35,702 nucleotides of DNA from Woeseiaceae bacterium. Lineage in GTDB: Bacteria > Pseudomonadota > Gammaproteobacteria > Steroidobacterales > Woeseiaceae. The translations under genes were made by a program, and so were the position numbers. A model generated the notes under the pieces. That model was not told the DNA's origin. It searched no databases and was given only the letters and a program-made list of their open reading frames with translations. The DNA lies in NCBI GenBank assembly GCA_030066655.1, contig JASJBE010000052.1, forward strand, positions 1-35,702. The letters are read 5' to 3'. Positions within the stretch are counted from its first letter, which is position 1. Each line of letters starts with the position of its first letter. Shown here piece by piece: positions 15,805-22,755 of this stretch.

Positions 15805-16004
15805 GCGAAGCCGACCTGTCCGCGCCGCGGCTCGATCCGCTGTCGAAGGTCGAGTGCCGGATCTGCTGGCACGTCTACGACCCGGCCGAGGGTGACGACT
15901 TCTGGCAGATACCGCCCGGAACGGCTTTCCTCGATCTGCCCGACTACTGGCGCTGTCCCGAATGCGACTCCGAGGCAAGCGCGTTTCTTCCGGTCGAGGC
16001 CTGA
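15801..16004 (+). CDS. hupI: Hydrogenase-associated rubredoxin HupI
   Basis: A 67-residue rubredoxin. The iron site is visible as VECRICWHVYDP (CxxC) and YWRCPECDS (CPxC), with the aromatic core WQIPPGTAF and LPDYW between them. HupI/HoxR proteins occur in operons of O2-exposed uptake hydrogenases, where they support enzyme formation under oxygen. The start is taken as GTG 15801-15803, overlapping the hupH stop by four bases (GTGA); the open frame extends upstream through hupH, but that part is a shadow. hupJ follows after a single base. Confidence 0.9.
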   Translation: MSEADLSAPRLDPLSKVECRICWHVYDPAEGDDFWQIPPGTAFLDLPDYWRCPECDSEASAFLPVEA

Positions 16005-16005
16005 C

Positions 16006-16467
16006 ATGACGACGCCCGACGAACTGGTTCGGCACTTCGCCGCGATTTACGTTGAGCGAATGCAGGGCTTGCCGATCGTCAATCCCGAACTGTCCGTCGA
16101 AGCCGTGGCCTTCGAGCCCTTCGAGGCTCACCAGCTCGGCGTGTTGATCTCACCATGGTTCATGAACCTGTTCCTGCTGCCGGGCGATGATTCGATGAAT
16201 GAACTTGCGCAGGGCGACAGCGTGAAGATCGAGCTGCCTTCGGGCGCCTATGATTTCACCGTCAGCCACGACGATGCGATCGGCACGCTGCTGTCAGCCA
16301 TCCTGTTTCGCACCGTCGCCGATTTTCCGGACCAGGAAACGGCGCGGGCCATTGCCGAGGAAACCGCCAGGCTCGTGCGCTCCGAGGACGAGCTTAAGGA
16401 CCAGAAAAAGCAGGCGGCGAAGCCTCTGAGCCGCCGGGAGTTTTTTGCGAACCTCGGGGCCGGCTAG
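16006..16467 (+). CDS. hupJ: [NiFe]-hydrogenase assembly chaperone HupJ/HybE family
   Basis: A 153-residue protein starting at ATG 16006, one base after the hupI stop. It matches the HupJ/HoxT/HybE family of chaperones that keep the hydrogenase precursor and its Tat signal from premature export. The recognisable core is VEAVAFEPFEAHQLGVLISPWFMNLFLLPGDD, containing the near-invariant 'G-V-L-I-[ST]-P-W-F-M-N-L' block, followed by PSGAYDFTVSHDDAIG. The tail PLSRREFFANLGAG resembles a short Tat-like RR-F motif at the C-terminus, as in several HupJ proteins. TAG overlaps the hypA GTG by one base. Confidence 0.9.
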   Translation: MTTPDELVRHFAAIYVERMQGLPIVNPELSVEAVAFEPFEAHQLGVLISPWFMNLFLLPGDDSMNELAQGDSVKIELPSGAYDFTVSHDDAIGTLLSAILFRTVADFPDQETARAIAEETARLVRSEDELKDQKKQAAKPLSRREFFANLGAG

Positions 16468-16868
16468 TGCACGAGTTATCGGTTTGCCTTGCGCTGCTCG
16501 ACAAGGTTCAGCAAATCGCCGCTGAGCACGGCGCGACCCGAGTCACGCGGATCGAGGTCAAGCTCGGTCCGTTATCTGGCGTAGAAGCGCCGCTTCTCGA
16601 GAATGCGTATCCGCTGGCCGTTGCGGGAAGCATCGCAGAGACCGCCGAGTTGGTCATTGACGTCGTGCCCATTCGCGTCCTTTGCAGCCAGTGTGGCGCG
16701 GAGACCGACGCCAGACCGAACAAACTGATCTGCGGCGCCTGCGGCGATCACAGGACCCGGGTCGTCAGCGGCGAAGACCTGCTGTTGCAGCGCGTTGAGT
16801 TGGAGACGCCGGATACGCCGGGGAAACAGGCGCCGGCCTCCAATGAGGGACAAAGCGCCTCGAACTGA
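16467..16868 (+). CDS. hypA: Hydrogenase nickel incorporation protein HypA
   Basis: A 133-residue nickel metallochaperone that hands Ni to the large-subunit precursor together with HypB. It starts at GTG 16467 and reads MHELSVCLALL; His2 with the N-terminus is the nickel site. Zinc site: CSQC (Cys73, 76) and CGAC (Cys89, 92). The C-terminal 20 residues (PDTPGKQAPASNEGQSASN) extend beyond the usual family end and are low-complexity. It is the last gene of the hup operon and converges on hypE only 10 bp away. Separating hypA from hypBCDEF this way puts it under the hup promoter. Confidence 0.94.
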   Translation: MHELSVCLALLDKVQQIAAEHGATRVTRIEVKLGPLSGVEAPLLENAYPLAVAGSIAETAELVIDVVPIRVLCSQCGAETDARPNKLICGACGDHRTRVVSGEDLLLQRVELETPDTPGKQAPASNEGQSASN

Positions 16869-16887
16869 TCTGTTGCGGTCAACAGAT
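16868..16887. terminator. Hairpin between convergent hypA and hypE
   Basis: ATCTGTTG (16868-16875) and CAACAGAT (16880-16887) form a perfect 8-bp stem with a 4-base loop CGGT. It begins at the last base of hypA, and its right arm contains the hypE codons for the final Ile-Cys, with the hypE stop in the loop and arm. There is no T-tract on either strand, so it may stop transcription weakly or protect both 3' ends. The structure is certain; function is inferred. Confidence 0.5.
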
Positions 16888-17880
16888 GCGAGGTAACGGG
16901 TCGTCTTCCAGCTCCTCGAGGAAACGTTCACCGCCCAGCGACGTCTCCAGGATGACGCGTTGACTGGCGGCGTCGATCCTGCCGATGCGGGCCGCATCGT
17001 CGCCACCGTCGATCGCCTGCCAGGCGGCAACGGCCTCGTCCGCCTGCTCCGGCGCGACGATCGCAACGACCCGGCCCTCGCAAGCCAGGTAGTAAGGGTC
17101 GTAGCCGAGCATGTCGCACACCGCCTGCACCGGCTCCCTGACCGGTACCGTAGGCTCGAGACGGACACCAAAGCCCGTCGCTCGGAGGATTTCATGCGCG
17201 ACCGATGCGAGGCCGCCGCGTGTCGGGTCCCGCATGAAGCGGAGCCCGTCGAGACCCAGTAAGGCCTCGGTGAACGGGATCACGGAGGCCGCATCGGAAA
17301 TGACGTCGCCGCGCAGCCCGAAGGCTTCGCGCGCCAGCATGACCGCCGTGCCGTGATCGCCGATCGTGCCGCTGACGATCAGCACGTCGCCGTCTCGAAT
17401 GCTCTTGAGGGACGGTCGGGTGCCCGGCAGGCGGACGCCGACGCCGGTCGTCGCGAGATACAGTCCACCGCCTTCGCCATGGCGGACGACCTTCGTGTCG
17501 CCGGCGCTGACGGTGACACCGACGTCCCTGGCGGTCTGTGCGAGGCTTGCGACGATGCGATCGAGTTGTTCGACCTCGAAGCCCTCCTCGATGAACGCGT
17601 TCAGCGTCAGGTACAGCGGCCGCGCACCGGCAACGGCCAGGTCGTTGGTCGTGCCGTGAATGGCGAGGGAGCCGATATCGCCCCCGGGAAACTCCAGCGG
17701 TTGCACGGTGAACCCGTCGGTCGTGATCATGACGTCGCCGCCGTCGAGCTCGATCGGCACGGCATCGGCCTGTACGTCGATGGTCGACTCGCCGAGGTGC
17801 CGGACGAACACCGATTCGATCAGTTCGCGCATGAAGCGCCCGCCGTTGCCGTGGGCCAATGAAATACGTGTGTCATCCAT
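16879..17880 (-). CDS. hypE: Hydrogenase maturation protein HypE (carbamoyl dehydratase)
   Basis: A 333-residue protein of the PurM/SelD fold. HypF transfers a carbamoyl group to the C-terminal cysteine of HypE, which dehydrates it with ATP to a thiocyanate; the cyanide is then moved to iron on HypCD. The essential C-terminal PRIC is present (Cys333 is the last residue). The N-terminal AHGNGGRFMRELI, the ATP-binding region VMITTDGFTVQPLEFPGGDIG, and SAGDTKVV are the family's standard blocks. The ATG at 17880 overlaps the hypF stop by eight bases. It is the last gene of hypCBDFE and meets hypA head-on. Confidence 0.96.
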   Translation of the reverse strand: MDDTRISLAHGNGGRFMRELIESVFVRHLGESTIDVQADAVPIELDGGDVMITTDGFTVQPLEFPGGDIGSLAIHGTTNDLAVAGARPLYLTLNAFIEEGFEVEQLDRIVASLAQTARDVGVTVSAGDTKVVRHGEGGGLYLATTGVGVRLPGTRPSLKSIRDGDVLIVSGTIGDHGTAVMLAREAFGLRGDVISDAASVIPFTEALLGLDGLRFMRDPTRGGLASVAHEILRATGFGVRLEPTVPVREPVQAVCDMLGYDPYYLACEGRVVAIVAPEQADEAVAAWQAIDGGDDAARIGRIDAASQRVILETSLGGERFLEELEDDPLPRIC

Positions 17881-20188
17881 CTGCGCTGTTCCTTTGATCC
17901 CGTGCGGCGAGTTCTATTGCCTGGCCGAAACACAATCCCCCATCGTTACAGGGCAACGCGCTGGCAAGGCTGACCTCGAAGCCTGACGCGCTGAGCTGTT
18001 CGACACAAGTGTCGCTTAGAAAACGATTCTGGAAGACGCCGCCGGTCAGGCCTAAGTGGTCGATATCGTATTCCGTGCGGAGCTTTATCGCCTGGTCGAC
18101 AATCACCTGCGCCATGCTCGCGTGAAAACACTCCGCACGGTGTTCGGCGCTCAGGCTCTCGTCGGCGAGCATCGGCAACAGGGCCTGCCAGTCGCTGCGC
18201 CAAATGCCTTCGGCATCCTTCGTCAGCGGCAGGTCCACGCCGGGACGTCGTTCCCGGCACAGTGATTCGAGCCACATCGGTCCCTCGGCCTCGAAGCTGA
18301 CGTCGTCGCAGCCGAGTACGATGGCGGCGGCCGCGTCGAATAGCCTGCCGGCGGCCGATGACGTCGGGCAGTTCAGATTGTTGTCCCATGCCGCGCGTGC
18401 AAGACCTTCCGGGTCCCGGTCTGGTTGCCAGGCGAGGTCGCACTCCCAATGAAGCGCCGCGGCGCTTCGCCAGGGCTCCCGTCCTGCACGTTCACCACCT
18501 GGGAGGCGGAAGGACTTAAGGCTCGCTGCGCGACGCCAGTCGCCGGGTGTTCCGAGCAACGCCTCGCCGCCCCAAAGGCTGCCGTCCTCGCCGAAGCCGA
18601 CGCCGTCCCATGCAAAGACCAGCCAGCGACCGGAGCGAACATGCTCGCCGGCGATCGCGCTGGCGTGTGCCCGGTGATGCCAGACGGTCTCGACCGGCAG
18701 CCCCTGCTGTCGAGCCCAGCGGTGCGTCGTGTAACCCGGGTGTGCGTCACAGACAATGCGCTCGACCGTGACGCCGTAAAGCGCCTGCAGGTCGCTCGCG
18801 ACCTTCTCGAAGACGTCGAGGCTCCTCGGCGCATTCATCTCACCGATGTGCGGCGAGATCACGATGCGGTCGTCCCAGCAGAGTGCAAGCGTTGCCTTCA
18901 TATGCCCGCCAACGGCCAGCGTGGGTACCGTCTGCCGCCAGGGCACCTGCATTTCGAGTGGCGCAGCCCCGCGTCCGATGCGTATGGGTCGTGGTTGATG
19001 TGCGATCGTCCGATACACCGAGTCATCGGCGGGTCGAACGATCGGTCGGTCATGCTGCAGGAAGGCGTCGGCGACAGTCTTGAGCCGCGCTTCGGCCTCC
19101 GCGTTATCGATCAGCACAGGCTCGCCGCTGACGTTGCCGGACGTGGCGACCAGCGGACCGCCAACATCGGACAGCAACAGTTCGTGCAATGGGCTGTACG
19201 GCAGGAACACGCCGATCTCGGTGAGGCCCGGTGCAATGCCCGGTGCAAGATCGTAGTCACCGCCTTTCCGGACAAGGACGATCGGCCGTGCCGGGCTCGT
19301 GATCAGCGACGCGGACTCATCGTCGAGCATCGCTTGTTCACGAATGCTCCGGAGTGCGTCCTCCTTATCGGCGGGGAACATGACGGCCAGCGGCTTCCTC
19401 GGGCGGTGCTTACGCCGCCTCAGCCTGGCGACGGCGACTTCGTCTCGCGCGTCGCAGACGAGGTGGTAGCCGCCGATGCCCTTCACGGCGACGATCCGAC
19501 CGTCGCGGATAGCCTCGACGGTCGCCGACAAGGCAGCCTCCTCGTGCTGATCGTCCGGGCAGGCAGGATCCGTGAACGTCAGGCTGGGTCCGCAGACCGG
19601 GCATGCGACCGGCTCGGCATGGAAGCGTCTGTCCGCAGGATCCCGATACTCACGATCGCAGTCCTCGCACAATTCAAAATGCGCCATGCTCGTGTTCGGG
19701 CGATCGTAGGGCAGCGCCTCGATCAGCGTGTAGCGCGGTCCGCACTGCGTGCAGTTGGTGAACGGGTATCGGAAGCGGCGGTCCGCTTGATCGGCGATAT
19801 CCGTCCGACACTCGTCGCACATGAAATAGTCGGGCGGAATGAAAATCGACGCGTCGCTGGCCTCGCTGCTTGGCGAGATCTCGAAGTCATCAAAGGCGGG
19901 CGCGTCTAACGGTGAGGTTTCCACGAGCTCGGGGCGCGCCAGTGGTGGTGCTCGCTCGATCAGCTCGCGTTCGAATCGTTCGAGTTTCGACGCACAGCCG
20001 GCGGCGACGATTTCGACTTCGCCGAGCTGGTTGCGAACGTATCCGGTGAGACCGTGTTCAACAGCCAATCGATAGACGAATGGCCGGAAGCCCACGCCCT
20101 GTACATGTCCGCGAAGTGTGATCTTCCTGGCCCTGCCGCGAGGGCCTGACGCGTCAGCCAACGGCCTCTCTGCTCTGCGACTCGTCAC
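17873..20188 (-). CDS. hypF: Carbamoyltransferase HypF
   Basis: A 771-residue multidomain enzyme that makes carbamoyl-adenylate from carbamoyl phosphate and loads the HypE cysteine. Order of domains: acylphosphatase (RGHVQGVGFRPFVYRL, 26-41); two zinc-finger pairs (CDECRTDI with CTQCGPRYT, then CEDCDREY with CPVCGPS, about 120-205); a YrdC-like adenylate domain (DGRIVAVKGIGGYHLVCDA onward); and a Kae1-like transferase domain with VWHHRAHASAIAGEH, AWDGVGFGEDGSLWGGEAL and LTGGVFQNRFL. The longest frame starts at GTG 20188, overlapping hypD by 35 bases; TTG 20161, with a close AGAGG, is an alternative. No missing motif is seen. Confidence 0.95.
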   Translation of the reverse strand: MTSRRAERPLADASGPRGRARKITLRGHVQGVGFRPFVYRLAVEHGLTGYVRNQLGEVEIVAAGCASKLERFERELIERAPPLARPELVETSPLDAPAFDDFEISPSSEASDASIFIPPDYFMCDECRTDIADQADRRFRYPFTNCTQCGPRYTLIEALPYDRPNTSMAHFELCEDCDREYRDPADRRFHAEPVACPVCGPSLTFTDPACPDDQHEEAALSATVEAIRDGRIVAVKGIGGYHLVCDARDEVAVARLRRRKHRPRKPLAVMFPADKEDALRSIREQAMLDDESASLITSPARPIVLVRKGGDYDLAPGIAPGLTEIGVFLPYSPLHELLLSDVGGPLVATSGNVSGEPVLIDNAEAEARLKTVADAFLQHDRPIVRPADDSVYRTIAHQPRPIRIGRGAAPLEMQVPWRQTVPTLAVGGHMKATLALCWDDRIVISPHIGEMNAPRSLDVFEKVASDLQALYGVTVERIVCDAHPGYTTHRWARQQGLPVETVWHHRAHASAIAGEHVRSGRWLVFAWDGVGFGEDGSLWGGEALLGTPGDWRRAASLKSFRLPGGERAGREPWRSAAALHWECDLAWQPDRDPEGLARAAWDNNLNCPTSSAAGRLFDAAAAIVLGCDDVSFEAEGPMWLESLCRERRPGVDLPLTKDAEGIWRSDWQALLPMLADESLSAEHRAECFHASMAQVIVDQAIKLRTEYDIDHLGLTGGVFQNRFLSDTCVEQLSASGFEVSLASALPCNDGGLCFGQAIELAARDQRNSADG

Positions 20189-21281
20189 TGACGTTGTCCC
20201 TGTAGCCCGAAGACCACCAGATCCGGCAGGCGCCTTCGTCGGAGACCATGCACGGGCCTATCGGCTTTCTCGGCGTGCAGGCAACGCCGTAGAGACGGCA
20301 TTCGTTCGGGTAGATCTTGCCAAGCACGACGCGCGCGCAGTCGCAGCCGGGCGGCATCTCTCCGGCACGCTTGCGCAGATCGTCCGCATACGACGGCAGG
20401 TGTTTGCGCGCATCGTGCGCCGCGTACGCGTCACGCAGTTCATAGCCGGAATCAGGAATCGTGCCGACCCCGCGCCAGTTCGCGTCGACGACGCGCATCG
20501 TTTTCTCCAGCGCCGCGCGCGCCTCCGGGTTGCCGCCGGGTCGGACGACCTCCGGGTAACAGTTGTCGAGGAAGGGTTTCTTCTCCTGCAACTGTCGCAG
20601 AACCGAGTACATCGCCGCGAGCAGCGTGTCGGCCCGAAACCCGGCAACGGCACACGGCAGGCCGTGCCTTTCGGCGACGAACTCCCATTCCTCCGGTCCC
20701 ATGACCGTCGATACGTGGCCTGGCGCAATCAATGCGTCGAACCCAGGCGTTTCCGACTCGAGCAGCATGGCGACGGCCGGCCAGGTCAGTCGGCCGGACA
20801 GCAGGACGAGCAGGTTGTCGGGCGCACCCTCGGCGAGCATGGCGGCGACCGGCGCGGTAGTCGTTTCGAAACCGGCCGCGAAGAAAACGACTTTTTTCTG
20901 AGGGTTTGCTGTCGCGATACGAACGGCTTCGCCTGGCGATGCGATCGGGCGAATGTCGGCGCCCGCAGCCTTGGCCTGTTCGAGCGAGCGAGGCTCGCGC
21001 TTGGGTACATTGACCGGCACGCGCAGCATGTCGCCGAAGGCAACCAGGATGATGTCCTCGTTGAGCGCGAGCTGCATGGCTTCGTAAACGTCTTCTTCGG
21101 GGCAGATGCACACCGGGCAGCCCGGTCCGGGCACGAGTTCAATGTTGTCCGGGATGGCCGTCCGCAGCCCGGCCATCGAAATGGAGCGCTCGTGCCCACC
21201 GCAGACATTCATGATGCGCACCGGTCTGTCGAGCTCGAGCTCGCGCAGCGCTTCTAACCATTCGCGGTCGGTAGGCTGCAT
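20154..21281 (-). CDS. hypD: Hydrogenase formation protein HypD
   Basis: A 375-residue iron-sulfur protein; with HypC it is the scaffold on which Fe(CN)2CO is built. Conserved Cys motifs are MNVCGGHE near residue 25, the GPGCPVCICPEED block (about 52-64), the FAAGFETT motif, and the C-terminal [4Fe-4S] ligands in CRLYGVACTPRKPIGPC and EGACRIWW. The ATG shares a base with the hypB stop, and the 3' end overlaps the probable hypF start. Normal length for the family. Confidence 0.96.
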   Translation of the reverse strand: MQPTDREWLEALRELELDRPVRIMNVCGGHERSISMAGLRTAIPDNIELVPGPGCPVCICPEEDVYEAMQLALNEDIILVAFGDMLRVPVNVPKREPRSLEQAKAAGADIRPIASPGEAVRIATANPQKKVVFFAAGFETTTAPVAAMLAEGAPDNLLVLLSGRLTWPAVAMLLESETPGFDALIAPGHVSTVMGPEEWEFVAERHGLPCAVAGFRADTLLAAMYSVLRQLQEKKPFLDNCYPEVVRPGGNPEARAALEKTMRVVDANWRGVGTIPDSGYELRDAYAAHDARKHLPSYADDLRKRAGEMPPGCDCARVVLGKIYPNECRLYGVACTPRKPIGPCMVSDEGACRIWWSSGYRDNVSDESQSREAVG

Positions 21282-22072
21282 TATCCCGTCGCGTGTGAGT
21301 GCGTGTGGGCCTCTGGCACCGGTTTTGCGAGCTGTTCCCGCTTCAGTGCGCGCAGCCAGTCGAGCCAGGCATCGAGTCCGACGCCGGATTTCGCAGAAAT
21401 CTCGAGCAGCGGCGCCTCATTGGCCAGCTGCCGGACCGCGGTTGCTGCGGCGTCCGGATCGAAATCATCGAGCACCGGCAGCAGGTCCGCCTTCGAGATC
21501 AGCACGAGGTCGGACGAGCGGAACATGACCGGGTACTTCGCCGGTTTGTCGTCACCCTCGGGCGTCGACAACAGCGTGACATTCGCGTGGTGGCCCAGGT
21601 CGAAGCTGGCCGGGCAGACCAGGTTGCCGACGTTCTCGATGAACACGATGTCGTACTCGTCGAGGTCAAGCTCATGCAGCGCGTCGTGCACCATGTGTGC
21701 ATCCAGGTGGCACGCGCTGCCAGTCGAGATCTGAATCGCCCGCGTGCCCTTATCCCGGATGCGCTGCGCGTCATTCTCGGTCTCGAGGTCGCCCTCAATG
21801 ACGGCGTAGCGAAACTCGTCGCCGCTTGCCTCAATCGTTGCCTCGAGCAGGCTCGTCTTGCCCGCACCGGGCGATGACATCAGGTTGATGGCGAGCACGC
21901 CGTGCCGATCAAAGTGTTCGCGGTTGTGCGTGGCCTGGTGGTCGTTCGCGTGCAGCAGGCCTTCCAATACCTCGACCGATTCGTGACCCGATGACGTCCT
22001 GGAAAGATGTCCGCCTTCCTTTACCAGGTGTTCATTGCCGGGTGTGATATTACAGCCGCAGGTATCGCACAT
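21281..22072 (-). CDS. hypB: Hydrogenase nickel incorporation GTPase HypB
   Basis: A 263-residue GTPase that drives nickel delivery with HypA. The N-terminal high-affinity nickel motif MCDTCGC (Cys2, 5, 7) is present. A His-rich helix precedes the G domain, with histidines at 41, 45, 49, 53 and 57, one every fourth residue. Walker A is SSPGAGKTS (about 66-74), the GTP base-recognition motif is ISKAD, and the metal-site GTPase residues appear in TGSACHLDAHM and GNLVCPASFDLG. The C-terminus EAHTHSHATG adds more histidines, which could store nickel. It follows hypC by 17 bp and overlaps hypD by one base. Confidence 0.96.
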   Translation of the reverse strand: MCDTCGCNITPGNEHLVKEGGHLSRTSSGHESVEVLEGLLHANDHQATHNREHFDRHGVLAINLMSSPGAGKTSLLEATIEASGDEFRYAVIEGDLETENDAQRIRDKGTRAIQISTGSACHLDAHMVHDALHELDLDEYDIVFIENVGNLVCPASFDLGHHANVTLLSTPEGDDKPAKYPVMFRSSDLVLISKADLLPVLDDFDPDAAATAVRQLANEAPLLEISAKSGVGLDAWLDWLRALKREQLAKPVPEAHTHSHATG

Positions 22073-22089
22073 GGTTTCTTCCCGCCTTG

Positions 22090-22335
22090 TTATCGAACGT
22101 CGTGAATTGAATCTTCGGCAGCGAGTACTTCGTCGAACAGCTGCCAGGTATCGGCCGCCTGCTCCTCACTCACCTTCTGGATCGCGTAGCCCACGTGGAC
22201 GAGCACATGGTCGCCAATCTCGATATTCTCATTCTGCAGCATGAACAGGCTGACTTCCCGCTCAATGCCGCGCGCTTCGCAGACGCAGTTGAACCCGTCT
22301 ACCGTGCGGACTTGCATAGGCACTGCAAGGCACAT
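22090..22335 (-). CDS. hypC: Hydrogenase assembly chaperone HypC
   Basis: An 81-residue HypC/HupF-family chaperone. After Met removal, Cys2 in MCLAVPMQV binds iron during Fe(CN)2CO assembly with HypD and then escorts it to the large subunit. The remaining blocks (GIEREVSLFML, NIEIGDHVLVHVGYAIQKV) are typical. GGGGG six bases before the ATG is a usable ribosome site. It is the first gene of hypCBDFE. It is the only HypC-type gene in the window, so it probably serves both HoxH and HupL; the specialised paralogue HupF seen in many group 1d operons is not here. Confidence 0.94.
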   Translation of the reverse strand: MCLAVPMQVRTVDGFNCVCEARGIEREVSLFMLQNENIEIGDHVLVHVGYAIQKVSEEQAADTWQLFDEVLAAEDSIHDVR

Positions 22336-22509
22336 GATTAACCCCCAGAAGGAAACCCCGATCCGAAAATTCTTTAGAAATCACTATAATCCGGTGGAGA
22401 CCGCACACGCGTACGTAATAACGCCTATTTTGCTGCGGGGATTGGCCGCCTAGTCTGTAGCATGTGGCGGTAATGCCGCGAAGCATAATAATAGTCCAGG
22501 GGTAGCACG
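22336..22509. promoter_or_regulatory. Divergent promoter region between hypC and the small membrane protein gene
   Basis: A 174-bp AT-richer gap. On the plus strand a perfect TATAAT lies at 22385-22390, about 120 bp before the small gene, but I see no good -35 hexamer 16-18 bp ahead of it. On the complementary strand the overlapping TATAGT could serve hypC. Near 22463-22475 there is a small inverted repeat (GCGG-TAATG-CCGC). AGGGG lies about eight bases upstream of the small gene's ATG. Promoter positions are tentative. Confidence 0.35.
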
Positions 22510-22716
22510 ATGAGATTAGGCATCAGCGCGTTGATCCTTCTGCTGGTTCAGCGAGTTTCACTGGCGCACGTTCCCGGGAGCGAGCAGACCGTTCTTGAGC
22601 GCATCGGGCATCAATTTTTCGGCGCTCATCATCTTCCCATCTCGATCCTGATCGCGGTGGTCGCGGTACTGGCCGTCAGGCAATACCTGAAGCGTTCATC
22701 TAACGCCTCCGAGTAA
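22510..22716 (+). CDS. Small secreted or membrane His-rich protein, HupE-like motif
   Basis: A 68-residue protein not confidently assignable to a family. Residues 1-19 form a probable signal peptide ending in SLA, which would leave a mature N-terminus of His20. A second hydrophobic segment spans about 44-58, followed by a basic tail. Between them, IGHQFFGAHHLPIS contains His34, Gly38, His40, His41 and Leu42. This has the spacing of the H-x5-D-H-L motif in HupE/UreJ nickel permeases, with His in place of Asp. It is divergent from the hyp operon. I infer a possible metal-related accessory protein; the resemblance could be chance in so short a protein. Confidence 0.6.
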   Translation: MRLGISALILLLVQRVSLAHVPGSEQTVLERIGHQFFGAHHLPISILIAVVAVLAVRQYLKRSSNASE

Positions 22717-22755
22717 GCGCGCCTCAGCCCAACCTGCGCGTCGACGCCGGTTGAC

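Noticed and set aside
18425..19909. 494-codon open frame on the plus strand opposite hypF
   Set aside because: Shadow of hypF for the same reason; hypF zinc fingers and transferase motifs run through the whole stretch.
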